The notes under the pieces are model-generated. The model worked only from the letters and a program-made list of their open reading frames with translations, was not told the DNA's origin and did not search any database. Shown here in pieces: positions 1-7,738 of a stretch of 64,000 nucleotides of DNA. This DNA is from Methylobacterium sp. (GTDB taxonomy: Bacteria; Pseudomonadota; Alphaproteobacteria; Rhizobiales; Beijerinckiaceae), in assembly GCA_020252645.1 (NCBI GenBank), contig JADCCN010000001.1, positions 18,099 to 82,098 on the forward strand, in the 5' to 3' direction. Numbering within the stretch: the stretch's first letter is position 1; each line of letters opens with the position of its first letter. A program made the position numbers and the translations under genes.

Positions 1-177
1 GATCTGCGCCGAGGAGCGCCGCGTGCCCAGCGGTCCGAAATCGATCGTGATCTTGAAGGCGGGTTTGCGCGCCTCCGGGAAGGCATCCACCGCGATGATC
101 CGCCCGACGCGGATATCCACCTTCATGAAGTCGTCGAACGTGATTTGCGGCGCGATGCCGGTCGTTTCGGGTGTCAT
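1..177 (-). CDS. csaA: CsaA-like tRNA-binding domain protein, 3' part outside window
   Basis: Only the first 59 codons lie in the window; the gene runs off the left edge. The translation starts [20 protein letters not shown] and continues with a D-I-R-V-G-R-I stretch and a later R-R-S-S-A-Q-I, the pattern of the N-terminal half of CsaA/tRNA-binding OB-fold proteins. Family members are about 110 residues, act as homodimers in the cytoplasm, bind tRNA and have been proposed as secretion-related chaperones. The ATG lies 6 nt after the stop of the upstream TetR gene on the same strand, so the two are probably co-transcribed. The family call is good; the biological role is uncertain. Confidence 0.85.
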   Translation of the reverse strand, partial: MTPETTGIAPQITFDDFMKVDIRVGRIIAVDAFPEARKPAFKITIDFGPLGTRRSSAQI

Positions 178-183
178 GGTTCC

Positions 184-897
184 TCAGGCGGCGTCGGGCT
201 TCGGCTCGTCTTGATGGCGGTGATGGTGGTCGCGGCGCATCCTGGCATCGCAGGCCGCGCGGAAGAAACCGAGGAACGGGGCGGCCAGGCGGTCGAGCCC
301 CTCGGCGCGGGCGAGAACCCATTCGCCGCGTTTCAATTCGCGGTCCAGCGCTGCCATGGTGCGGGTCAGGGCCGGGTCATCCTCCTGGAGGAAGATGCGG
401 AAGGCGCGCGCGAAAACGAGGATCGCGCCCTGGATCTTCATCGCACCCATCGCGCCATCGAGCTCGATGCCCGCCGCTTCCAGCATGTAGCGCCAGGAAT
501 TCAGGCCCTGCTGGTTGAGTGCGAGCAGGCCGAGCGGGTCACTCTCGAAACCGCGCGAGATGGAGCGCAAAGCCTCCCGATAGGGCAGCAGCGCATCGAA
601 GCGGCGCATCATCACGTCGAGCACCCGGTCACGCGCCGGCTCGTCCTGCATGTCGGCCCCCGTGCCTTCGAGCACGATCCGGTCGATCCGACGCACGAAG
701 CTGCCGAGGATCGCACCCTTCGAGGGGGTGAGATCGCGCAGGTCGGCGAGGGAAATCCCGGCTTCCTCGGCGATGGAAGAGAGGGTGATCATGTCCCAGG
801 GCTGGCGCGCCGCGAGCGCCATCAGCGCATCCACGACCAGGGCGCGCGGGTCGCCCTTCGGAGCCTCGGCGGATTTCTCGGCGGCTTTGCGGGCCAT
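184..897 (-). CDS. TetR/AcrR-family transcriptional regulator
   Basis: This 237-residue protein has a basic, alanine-rich N-terminus followed by a helix-turn-helix region at about residues 20-65, including I-T-L-S-S-I-A-E-E-A-G-I-S and then L-R-D-L-T-P-S-K-G-A-I-L, which is the TetR-type DNA-binding layout. The rest is a helical ligand/dimer domain with no pocket I can assign, and the C-terminal tail is histidine-rich (DHHHRHQDE). It precedes csaA with a 6-nt gap. COQ9-like proteins share a related fold, but the helix-turn-helix makes a regulator more likely. The target is unknown. Confidence 0.75.
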   Translation of the reverse strand: MARKAAEKSAEAPKGDPRALVVDALMALAARQPWDMITLSSIAEEAGISLADLRDLTPSKGAILGSFVRRIDRIVLEGTGADMQDEPARDRVLDVMMRRFDALLPYREALRSISRGFESDPLGLLALNQQGLNSWRYMLEAAGIELDGAMGAMKIQGAILVFARAFRIFLQEDDPALTRTMAALDRELKRGEWVLARAEGLDRLAAPFLGFFRAACDARMRRDHHHRHQDEPKPDAA

Positions 898-968
898 GGC
901 TGCCTCCCTTAAAGGGTTGAGGAATATTCCCCGAAGGTAGTCGTTCCCGGCCCGACTGCAAGGCCCGG

Positions 969-1778
969 CTAGCCGGCAAGAGCTTTCGCGCGCGCTTCGG
1001 CCGCGGCGACCGCGCGCGTCATCAGCGGGGTGAGGCCGCCTTCGCCCATCAGGATCGCGAGTGCAGCGGCCGTGGTGCCACCGGGGGAGGTGACATTCCG
1101 GCGAAGCTCAGCGGGGCTGGTCTCCGCCTCCCGGAACAGCAATTCGCCCGCGCCTTCGATGGTGGCGCGCGCAAGGCGCGCGGCGATGGCCGGTTCGAGG
1201 CCCAGCTCCTCGCCCGCCTTTGCCAGCGCCTCGACCATGTGGAAGACATAGGCCGGGCCGGAGCCGGAAACGGCCGTCACCGCGTCGATCAGCCCCTCGT
1301 CCTCCACCCATTCGAGGCGTCCCGTGGTCTGGAGCAGGCGCGTCACGTTGGTGCGATCGGCTTCCGAGAGCGCATCGGTCGCATAAGCGCCGGTGATGCC
1401 CCGGCCGAGGGCCGCCGGCGTGTTCGGCATGGCCCGCACGAAGCGCGTGACCTGCGGTAAACGCTTCCTCATATCCGCGATACTCTTGCCCGCCATGATG
1501 GAGACGACGATGCTTTTGCCATCGAGGCAGCGCGCGAGGCCCTCGGCTGCCTGATCCAGCATCTGCGGCTTGATGGAAATCAGCATCATCTCCGCGCGCG
1601 GCGGCTCGGCCGGGTTCAGCGTGAAACCGGCTTTCGCCTGCATCGCCAGCACATCCGGCGAGGGGAAGGGGTCCACCACGGTGATGCTGGAAGCGGGCCA
1701 GCCGCCCGCCAGCGCGCCCTTCAGCATGGCACCGCCCATCTTGCCGCAACCGCAGATGAGAAGTCGGGGAATGGACAT
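969..1778 (-). CDS. proC: Pyrroline-5-carboxylate reductase
   Basis: ProC reduces 1-pyrroline-5-carboxylate to L-proline with NAD(P)H, the last step of proline synthesis in the cytoplasm. The 269-residue protein has an N-terminal Rossmann motif (L-L-I-C-G-C-G-K-M-G-G-A), a central R-A-M-P-N-T-P-A signature near residue 115, and the C-terminal family signature with V-T-S-P-G-G-T-T-A-A-A-L. Length matches the family (about 270). I chose the ATG at 1778 because the longer open frame upstream reads through an intergenic repeat (1806-1854) and the Rossmann strand begins directly after this ATG. It follows the YbjN-type gene on the same strand with about 129 nt between them. Confidence 0.95.
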   Translation of the reverse strand: MSIPRLLICGCGKMGGAMLKGALAGGWPASSITVVDPFPSPDVLAMQAKAGFTLNPAEPPRAEMMLISIKPQMLDQAAEGLARCLDGKSIVVSIMAGKSIADMRKRLPQVTRFVRAMPNTPAALGRGITGAYATDALSEADRTNVTRLLQTTGRLEWVEDEGLIDAVTAVSGSGPAYVFHMVEALAKAGEELGLEPAIAARLARATIEGAGELLFREAETSPAELRRNVTSPGGTTAAALAILMGEGGLTPLMTRAVAAAEARAKALAG

Positions 1779-1805
1779 GGCAGGCTCCGGGTATGAAAAA
1801 AGGCA

Positions 1806-1854
1806 GCGCATGATCCCGGGAGTGGTTGCCGGTTCCCGAAAAAGATCATGCTCC
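1806..1854. repeat. GAGCATGATC-type palindromic intergenic repeat
   Basis: A 49-nt imperfect palindrome ends in GATCATGCTCC; the opposite arm begins AGCGCATGATC, and the middle has a CCGGTTCCC-like core. It resembles the GAGCATGATC...GATCATGCTC elements that are abundant between genes in Hyphomicrobiales. It lies between the YbjN gene and proC, in the presumed proC leader. It is related in layout, though not identical, to the longer elements at 5860 and 49489. Confidence 0.75.
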
Positions 1855-1907
1855 AAGGACCAAAGATGTCCCGCCTTCTGTCATGCCAGCCTTGTCGCTT
1901 CAACCAC

Positions 1908-2408
1908 TCAGGCCTCGCCGGCGGTCTCGAACAGGATGGTTTCCAGCGCCTCCGCGGCGTTCTTGCCGGCCCAGACCACGAACTGGAAGGCCTGGTAATA
2001 TTTCTCGCAGGCCTCGACCGCGACCCTGATCAGCGCCTCGCACTGGTCCGGGCTCGGCGGCGTGCCGCCCGCGAGCACGAGGGCGTGGCGGAACATGATG
2101 GCGTTCTCGCTCGACCAGAGATCGAAATGTCCCACCCAGAGCTGCGTGTTCATGCGGCTGATGAGCTCGATGATCTCCGTGCGGCGGCGCTCCGGCACCT
2201 TGAGATCGAAGGAGCAGGCGAGGTGCAGGGCTTCCATGTCATCGAGCCAGGTGAAGCTCACATGGTAGTCGCTCCAGCTCCCGGCGATGACGATGGAGAT
2301 CTCGTCCTGCTCGTCGCGCTCGAAGGACCAGGCATGCCGGGAGGCGATCTGCTCGATGAGATCGACCGGATGTTCCGGCCGCCCGCCATGATGATCGAGG
2401 ATGTCCAT
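1908..2408 (-). CDS. YbjN domain-containing protein
   Basis: This is a 166-residue soluble protein with no signal peptide. It has the alpha/beta YbjN layout: an acidic N-terminus, a middle segment (A-C-S-F-D-L-K-V-P) followed by a charged helix and the M-N-T-Q-L-W-V-G-H-F motif, then a C-terminal V-A-V-E-A-C-E-K-Y-Y-Q-A-F-Q helix. YbjN relatives are related in fold to type III secretion chaperones and have been linked to sensory or stress phenotypes in enterobacteria, but no reaction is known. It sits directly upstream of proC on the same strand, as in several alphaproteobacteria. Confidence 0.8.
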   Translation of the reverse strand: MDILDHHGGRPEHPVDLIEQIASRHAWSFERDEQDEISIVIAGSWSDYHVSFTWLDDMEALHLACSFDLKVPERRRTEIIELISRMNTQLWVGHFDLWSSENAIMFRHALVLAGGTPPSPDQCEALIRVAVEACEKYYQAFQFVVWAGKNAAEALETILFETAGEA

Positions 2409-2808
2409 CCCTTATGCCCTTTTTCGTTCAGGCCGGCGAGCGCAAAAACCCCTGCCATCGCGAAAAGCCGCGACGGCTCGTGCATTCACGCTTCCACCGG
2501 AAAAACCTTACGCCTCACTGGCATGCACGAAACGGCTGCACACCGACGCGTACCGAGATCTGCGAACCCTCTGAAATCAGGCAGCGAATCACCCTGACAC
2601 GAAACTAGCATGGCCAGATTCGCCCTGTCCTCCTGATTTTTTTTGGGCAGGAGTCCGGTTCGCGTCAGGCGTGTCCGAGGCTGCCTTCCGCGCCCGCTTC
2701 ACAACGATGACTGTCGAATTTGACGCTCTCGGATTCGCGGTCTCCCCACAACCGGCCAGAGGGCGTGATCCACAGCCCTCGGTCGATTTCCACAGGCGAC
2801 CAGATGGC
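2409..2808. other. 400-nt intergenic region with three DnaA-box-like motifs
   Basis: I see no convincing gene between the YbjN start and the end of ubiK. The stretch holds a run of eight T residues near 2637-2644 inside a weak CTCCTG/CAGGAG hairpin (2630-2635 and 2648-2653). It also holds three CCACA-containing 9-mers in the same orientation: CTCCCCACA (2742-2750), TGATCCACA (2766-2774) and ATTTCCACA (2786-2794). The second differs from the TTATCCACA consensus at one position, the others at two or three. The promoter of the YbjN-proC pair should lie in the left part, but no clear -35/-10 pair stands out. Confidence 0.4.
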
Positions 2809-3066
2809 TCAGCCCTTGGCGGATAGCTTCGTTTCGAGCGCCTCGAGGCGGGCCATGAGCTTCTCGTTCTCGTCGCGTGCGAGGATCGCCATCTCGCGCA
2901 CGGCCTCGAATTCCTCGCGCGTGACGAAATCGCTGTCGCGGAGGATGCGCTCGATCTGGCTCTTCACGAAGCTCTCGGCCTCGCGGCTCATGCCCTGCGC
3001 CACGCCGATCGCGCCGGTCATCACGCGGGAGAGTTCATCCAGCAGGCGGGTCGGGGGTTCACGCAT
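2809..3066 (-). CDS. ubiK: UbiK/YqiC-family accessory factor
   Basis: This 85-residue protein starts with a short amphipathic region (about residues 8-40) and ends in a coiled coil: E-E-F-E-A-V-R-E-M-A, then M-A-R-L-E-A-L-E-T-K-L. That is the BMFP/YqiC layout. UbiK assists the ubiquinone-synthesis proteins that work late in the pathway, with UbiJ in E. coli; in alphaproteobacteria the role is mostly inferred. It is divergent from lgt, with about 120 nt between the two starts. A membrane-fusogenic (BMFP) description is the alternative name of the same family. Confidence 0.8.
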   Translation of the reverse strand: MREPPTRLLDELSRVMTGAIGVAQGMSREAESFVKSQIERILRDSDFVTREEFEAVREMAILARDENEKLMARLEALETKLSAKG

Positions 3067-3186
3067 CGGGGCCTCGCAAGATCAGGGCGCAAAAGAATGA
3101 TGAGGCTCACCTAGCACGGGGCTTCGCCTTTGGTTAGACAGAATTCGCCGCTTACCTTTCGCATCAGCCCAACCCGGAAAAGCCGG

Positions 3187-3996
3187 ATGCTCTTTCCCCA
3201 GTTCGATCCCGTCGCGTTTTCCATCGGCCCGCTGGTCGTGCGGTGGTATGCGCTGGCCTATATCCTGGGGTTGATCGGCGGCTGGTACTATGCAAGACGG
3301 CTGGCGGCCAATGCGCGGCTCTGGCCCGCGCATCTCAAGGCGCCGACGCCGGAACAGCTCGATGACCTGCTGGTCTATGCGGCATTCGGCGTGGTGATCG
3401 GCGGCCGCCTCGGCTTCGCCTTCTTCTATCATCCCGGTTATTTCCTTGGGAACCCGCTGGAGATCGTGCAGGTCTGGAAGGGCGGCATGGCCTTCCATGG
3501 CGGCCTGTTCGGCGCAGGCGTGGCGGTGTTTCTCTGGGCCAGGCGCAATGGCCTCAACCCCTTCTCCATGCTCGATATTGCCGCCGCCGTGGCGCCCCTC
3601 GGGCTGATGCTCGGGCGCATCGCGAATTTCGTGAATGGCGAATTATGGGGCCGCGTGAGCGATGTGCCCTGGGCCTTCATCTTCCCGGCTGCCGGACCGC
3701 TGCCGCGCCACCCGAGCCAGCTCTATGAAGCCGCGGCCGAGGGGCTTCTGCTGCTGATCGTGCTGGCTGTCGTCGTGCGGAAGGATGGCTTCGCCCATCC
3801 CGGCCGCATCGCCGGGCTCTTTGGCATGGGCTATGCCGTTACACGCATCTTTTGCGAATTCTTCCGCGAGCCCGACCGGCATCTCGGCTTCCTCGCCGGT
3901 GGTTGGGTGACGATGGGCATGGTGCTCTCCGTGCCGATGGCGCTTGTGGGCTTCTGGCTCTATGCTCGCGCCGGCAAGAAGCCGGTGACGGCATGA
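3187..3996 (+). CDS. lgt: Prolipoprotein diacylglyceryl transferase
   Basis: Lgt moves the diacylglyceryl group from phosphatidylglycerol to the lipobox cysteine of prolipoproteins at the inner membrane. The 269-residue protein has about seven hydrophobic segments and the family signatures: G-G-R-L-G-F-A-F-F-Y near residue 75, G-G-M-A-F-H-G-G-L near 100, L-G-R-I-A-N-F-V-N-G-E near 140, and R-H-P-S-Q-L-Y-E-A near 175. The ATG at 3187 was chosen over an upstream TTG because MLFPQFDPVAF is the usual start in the family. Its stop overlaps the ATG of the following methyltransferase gene (ATGA), so the two are translationally coupled. Confidence 0.96.
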   Translation: MLFPQFDPVAFSIGPLVVRWYALAYILGLIGGWYYARRLAANARLWPAHLKAPTPEQLDDLLVYAAFGVVIGGRLGFAFFYHPGYFLGNPLEIVQVWKGGMAFHGGLFGAGVAVFLWARRNGLNPFSMLDIAAAVAPLGLMLGRIANFVNGELWGRVSDVPWAFIFPAAGPLPRHPSQLYEAAAEGLLLLIVLAVVVRKDGFAHPGRIAGLFGMGYAVTRIFCEFFREPDRHLGFLAGGWVTMGMVLSVPMALVGFWLYARAGKKPVTA

Positions 3997-5096
3997 ACGC
4001 GCTGACCACGCCCCTCGCGCGGGAGATGGCGGCGATCATCGCCGCCGAAGGTGCGCTTTCGCTCGATCGCTTCATGGCTCTGGCCCTGGGGCATCCGCGG
4101 CATGGCTATTACATGACGCGTGATCCGTTCGGCGCCGGCGGCGATTTCATCACCGCGCCGGAGATCAGCCAGATTTTCGGGGAACTCCTCGGCCTTGCGC
4201 TGGCGATCACCTGGCAGAACATGGGTGCGCCGGAAGGTGTCGCGGTGGCCGAGCTCGGCCCCGGTCGCGGCACGCTGATGAGCGATGCCCTGCGCGCCGC
4301 GCGCGCCATACCCGCCTTCGCGGAAACGCTCGAGCCGCATTTCGTGGAGACAAGCCCCGTGCTGATGCGTGCGCAGGCCGCGCGCCTCGCGCAGGATGGG
4401 CGCGATGCCCGGTGGCACGCGACCATCGATTCCCTGCCGGAGGATCGACCGCTTCTCATTCTCGCCAACGAGTTCTTCGATGCGCTGCCGGTGCGGCAGT
4501 TCCAGCGCGCAGGCAATCACTGGCACGAGCGGCTCGTGGGGCTCGACCCCGCCGGCGGCCTCGCCGTCGGCCTCGCGCAGGAGCCTGCCGCGAACATTCC
4601 CTTTGCCGCGCCGGAGGGTGCGATCTTCGAAACCTCCCCGCTCTCGCTCGACATCATGCGCCGCCTCGGCGAGCGCATCGCGCGCCAAGGCGGGGCGATG
4701 ATCGCCATTGATTACGGGCACGCGAAAAGCGGCTTCGGGGATACATTGCAGGCCGTGAAGGCGCATCGCTTCGTGCCGGTCCTCACCGATCCCGGCGAGG
4801 TGGATATCACCGCGCATGTCGATTTCGCGATGCTCGCGATCGCAGCCAAGCGCGGCGGGGCGCTGGCGCATCCGCTGCTGACGCAGGCGACCCTGCTGGA
4901 GCGGCTCGGCATCCATCATCGCGCGGAAATCCTGAAGCGCAAGGCCGAGAACCCCGCCGAGATCGACCGCGCCGTCGCCCGCCTCGCCGGCACGGATGAG
5001 GCCGCGATGGGCCTGCTCTTCAAGGCCTTGGCCATCACCGCGCCGGGTGTGGCGCCGCCGCCCGGGTTCGAGCGGCCTGACCCCCGATTGTCCTGA
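3993..5096 (+). CDS. MidA/NDUFAF7-like class I SAM-dependent methyltransferase
   Basis: The 367-residue protein begins at an ATG that overlaps the lgt stop. Motifs include H-G-Y-Y-M-T-R-D near residue 35, G-D-F-I-T-A-P-E-I-S-Q-I-F-G-E-L near 50, and the SAM-binding loop A-E-L-G-P-G-R-G-T-L near 85. In mitochondria NDUFAF7 dimethylates an arginine of complex I subunit NDUFS2; bacterial homologues next to lgt are widespread in alphaproteobacteria, but the substrate is inferred. pgeF follows after a 1-nt gap, so lgt, this gene and pgeF look like one operon. Confidence 0.88.
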   Translation: MNALTTPLAREMAAIIAAEGALSLDRFMALALGHPRHGYYMTRDPFGAGGDFITAPEISQIFGELLGLALAITWQNMGAPEGVAVAELGPGRGTLMSDALRAARAIPAFAETLEPHFVETSPVLMRAQAARLAQDGRDARWHATIDSLPEDRPLLILANEFFDALPVRQFQRAGNHWHERLVGLDPAGGLAVGLAQEPAANIPFAAPEGAIFETSPLSLDIMRRLGERIARQGGAMIAIDYGHAKSGFGDTLQAVKAHRFVPVLTDPGEVDITAHVDFAMLAIAAKRGGALAHPLLTQATLLERLGIHHRAEILKRKAENPAEIDRAVARLAGTDEAAMGLLFKALAITAPGVAPPPGFERPDPRLS

Positions 5097-5097
5097 A

Positions 5098-5862
5098 ATG
5101 CCGAAGCCCATTCTCTCTCCGCTTCTCGAAAAAGTGGGTATATGCCACGCCTTCTTCACGCGTGAGGGCGGTGTCTCGCAGGGGCTCTATGCCGGGCTCA
5201 ACGGCGGCATCGGCTCGAATGATGGTCCCACGCTCGTGGCCGAGAACCGCCGTCGCATGGCAGCATGGCTGGGCGTGGAACCCACGCATTTCCTCTCGCT
5301 CTATCAGGTGCATTCGCCGGATGTGCTGCATGTCACCGGCCCATGGCCCGGCGAGCGGCCCAGGGCGGATGGCCTTGTAACGGCGACGTCAGGCCTCGCT
5401 TTGGCGGTGGGCTCGGCCGATTGCGGGCCGATCCTGTTTGCGGACCCGCAAGCGAAAATCGTCGGTGCCTGCCATTCCGGCTGGAAGGGCGCGATGGGCG
5501 GCGTGCTCGAAAGCACCCTTGAAGCCATGGAGCGTCTTGGCGCGCGGCGCGCGCGCATCTCGGTCGCCATGGGGCCGATGCTGAGCCAGCAGAATTACGA
5601 GGTCGGCCCGGAATTCCGCGAGACCTTCCTGAAGCATGATCCCGCCAACGCGGATTTCTTCCGGGCCGGAACGCGGGTGACGCATCCGCATTTCAACCTG
5701 CCGGGCTATATCGCGCGGCGGCTCGAAAAGGCCGGCGTGGCCGAGATCGATGATTGCGGCCTCTGCACCTATGCGGACGAGGCGCGCTTCTATTCCTACC
5801 GCCGCATGACGCATCGCGGCGAAGCGGATTACGGGCGCCTGCTCGCGGCGATCCGGCTCTAG
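5098..5862 (+). CDS. pgeF: PgeF/YfiH-type purine nucleoside phosphorylase (laccase domain)
   Basis: The 254-residue protein belongs to the multicopper-oxidase-like laccase-domain (YfiH) family. These proteins edit UDP-MurNAc with a wrong amino acid in E. coli and have adenosine/inosine phosphorylase activity in other studies. Visible motifs are F-F-T-R-E-G-G near residue 18, a Q-V-H-S sequence near 78, T-A-D-C-like S-A-D-C-G-P near 110, C-H-S-G-W-K-G near 125, and a D-D-C-G-L-C-T-Y region near the C-terminus; the His/Cys residues bind zinc in the family. The upstream ATG at 4996 is inside the methyltransferase gene and was rejected. The TAG stop lies at the outer edge of an intergenic repeat. 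Confidence 0.93.
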   Translation: MPKPILSPLLEKVGICHAFFTREGGVSQGLYAGLNGGIGSNDGPTLVAENRRRMAAWLGVEPTHFLSLYQVHSPDVLHVTGPWPGERPRADGLVTATSGLALAVGSADCGPILFADPQAKIVGACHSGWKGAMGGVLESTLEAMERLGARRARISVAMGPMLSQQNYEVGPEFRETFLKHDPANADFFRAGTRVTHPHFNLPGYIARRLEKAGVAEIDDCGLCTYADEARFYSYRRMTHRGEADYGRLLAAIRL

Positions 5863-5963
5863 AGCATGATGTGTTCAGACGGAAGCACATCATGCTCTTC
5901 TCTTATTATTATCGCATGCTTTTTTGTGAAAAACCGGATTCCACTTTTTCACAGCATGCTCTA
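5860..5963. repeat. About 104-nt mosaic palindromic element between converging genes
   Basis: The element starts TAGAGCATGATGTG and ends GCATGCTCTA. Its left part is a hairpin (GAGCATGATGTG, loop, CACATCATGCTC; 5862-5897). A spacer rich in TTATTATTAT follows, then a second hairpin with GTGAAAAA / TTTTTCAC arms around CCGGATTCC. A near-identical copy lies at 49489-49591, and the left hairpin recurs inverted at 33091-33128. The first three bases are the TAG stop of pgeF, and the last three, read on the minus strand, are the TAG stop of the SDR gene. It may also terminate transcription from both sides. Confidence 0.9.
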
Positions 5964-6707
5964 ATCCACCACGTCCGGGGTCTGCCAGCCCAGATGCTGG
6001 CCGGAATCGACCGCGATCATCTGGCCCGTCACGGCCTCCGCTTCCGCGAGAAAGAGCACGGCTTCCGCGATTTCCGCGGGGCTCACGGCGCGCCCCAGCA
6101 AGGTGCCCGCCGCCTCGGCCGTGAAACCCTCCATGCCGTCATGAATATTCGGCAGGGTTGGCCCCGGCCCCACGCCATTCACGCGAATGCCGCGCGGGGC
6201 CAATGCCTGCGCCAGCGTGCGCGTGGCCGTGAAAAGCGCCGATTTCGCAAGCGTGTAGGAGAAGAATTGCGGGTTGGGCCGGAAGACGCGCTGATCGATC
6301 AGGTTCACGATCGCGCCCGGCTGCCCCTCCGGCAAGGCCTTCGCGAAAGCCTGCGCCAGCAGGACCGGCGCTTGCAGGTTCACCACGAGATTGCTCGCGA
6401 AACTCTCCGGCGTGAGGCTCGCGAGGCTGTCCTTCTCAAAGAGCGAAGCGTTGTTCACGAGCAAGGTCACCGGCCCGAAGGGCAGGGCTGCCGCTTCCAT
6501 CAGCGCCGGCAGACCCGCAAGATCGGCGAGATCGCCGATCAGGCTCGCGGCCTCCGCGCCCTTGCCGCGCAGTTCCCCCGCCTTCGCTTCGGTGCGGATG
6601 GTCTCGCGGCCATGCACCACGATGGCATGGCCCGCCGCGGCAAGGCGATCCGCGATGGCCGCGCCGATGCGCTTCGAACCGCCCGTAATGAGCGCGACCT
6701 TTCTCAT
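5961..6707 (-). CDS. SDR-family oxidoreductase, FolM/pteridine reductase-like
   Basis: The 248-residue short-chain dehydrogenase has the NAD(P)-binding T-G-G-S-K-R-I-G motif near residue 9, V-N-N-A-S near 85, and a catalytic Y-T-L-A-K near 150. An arginine right after T-G-G-S-K is common in pteridine reductases and FolM-type dihydromonapterin reductases, which make tetrahydropterin cofactors. The C-terminus has the usual T-G-Q-M-I-A-V-D-S-G-Q-H. The ATG at 6707 gives the standard start MRKVALITGG. It follows the glycosyltransferase gene by 11 nt, and its stop is supplied by the repeat element. The exact substrate is not certain. Confidence 0.85.
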   Translation of the reverse strand: MRKVALITGGSKRIGAAIADRLAAAGHAIVVHGRETIRTEAKAGELRGKGAEAASLIGDLADLAGLPALMEAAALPFGPVTLLVNNASLFEKDSLASLTPESFASNLVVNLQAPVLLAQAFAKALPEGQPGAIVNLIDQRVFRPNPQFFSYTLAKSALFTATRTLAQALAPRGIRVNGVGPGPTLPNIHDGMEGFTAEAAGTLLGRAVSPAEIAEAVLFLAEAEAVTGQMIAVDSGQHLGWQTPDVVD

Positions 6708-6718
6708 CCCGCCTTGCC

Positions 6719-7495
6719 TCACCTCTTCGGCTCCCGGTTGCGACGCTCGAAATCCTTGGCCACGCGAAGCCAGCGATAGAAGGCGAAATTCATCGCCGTG
6801 ATGAAGCCATAGGTGCCGCGCACCGCGTGCCGGCGACCGATATAGGCCTTGAGGAACGCGAGCGGGAATTCGAGGAAAACGCGCGCGGTGGAGGTCGATT
6901 TCCCGCGCGCTGCGAGATCCGCGACCTGCTGGTCGGAATAGGCATTGAGCTTTCCAATCTGGTCGCCGATCGAACGCACCGAGAAATGATGCACCGTGCC
7001 CTTGAGCCGCGCCACGCGGGTGCCGGGCTCAAGATCCACCCGATCATGCACAGGCGAGATCGAATAGGTGCCGCGATCGCGCCGGTAGAGCCGCACGGGC
7101 GCCAGCGCATAGGCGAGGGGATGCGGCGCCGCCTCGCCCGGAAAGATCTCGGCGATGCGGATTTCATAGGCCTCCGCCGCCGGTTCGCCGGACGCGAAAA
7201 GCCCGGCGATCTCGGCCGCGAGATCGGCCGGGACGACCTCATCCGCGTCGAGGTTCAGCACCCAGTTATGTCGGCACTGGCTTTCCGCGAAGCGCTTCTG
7301 GGGCCCGTAGCCTGGCCATTCCCGCCCGATCACGCGGGCACCGAGCGCGCGCGCCAAATCCGGCGTGCCGTCCGTCGAGCCCGAATCGACAACGAGGATA
7401 TCGTCCGAGAGGTGCCGCACCGCCTCGATCACGCGCGGCAGGCGATCCGCCTCGTTCTTCGCGATGATGAAAATCGAGAGGGGCGGGGAGGTCAC
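6719..7495 (-). CDS. Glycosyltransferase family 2, WaaE/KdtX-like
   Basis: The 258-residue GT-A protein starts with S-I-F-I-I-A-K-N-E-A-D-R-L and has V-V-D-S-G-S-T-D-G-T near residue 38, then N-L-D-A-D-E-V-V-P near 82 (a D-x-D-like metal/nucleotide-sugar site). Related WaaE enzymes add glucose to the LPS inner core. A C-terminal hydrophobic/aromatic patch (Y-G-F-I-T-A-M-N-F-A-F-Y-R-W) may contact the membrane. It is the first gene of a two-gene minus-strand unit with the SDR. The sugar donor and acceptor are not readable from sequence. Confidence 0.88.
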   Translation of the reverse strand: MTSPPLSIFIIAKNEADRLPRVIEAVRHLSDDILVVDSGSTDGTPDLARALGARVIGREWPGYGPQKRFAESQCRHNWVLNLDADEVVPADLAAEIAGLFASGEPAAEAYEIRIAEIFPGEAAPHPLAYALAPVRLYRRDRGTYSISPVHDRVDLEPGTRVARLKGTVHHFSVRSIGDQIGKLNAYSDQQVADLAARGKSTSTARVFLEFPLAFLKAYIGRRHAVRGTYGFITAMNFAFYRWLRVAKDFERRNREPKR

Positions 7496-7738
7496 GGTTC
7501 CGTCCGGATTCGAGCGCGTTTCCCTCGCTTCGCACGCGTTTGCCGGGCTGACAAGCGGCGAAGGGCGGGCGTCTCAATGGGTAACGCGCGGTTAGGCTTA
7601 ACGGCCCTCCACCAAGATTAATCAGTTGTTGGCCTTCTCTTCAGGCTTTTGTTCAGCATGATGAACGAGCGTGTTAATCGAGACAAACCATGAAAGGGGC
7701 ATCAGCTCCTGTATTCATTTCAGATGAGGAGAAGCGCG

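Noticed and set aside
2742..2794. A chromosomal replication origin at the DnaA-box-like motifs
   Set aside because: The motifs are weak and the neighbouring genes are not those found at alphaproteobacterial origins.
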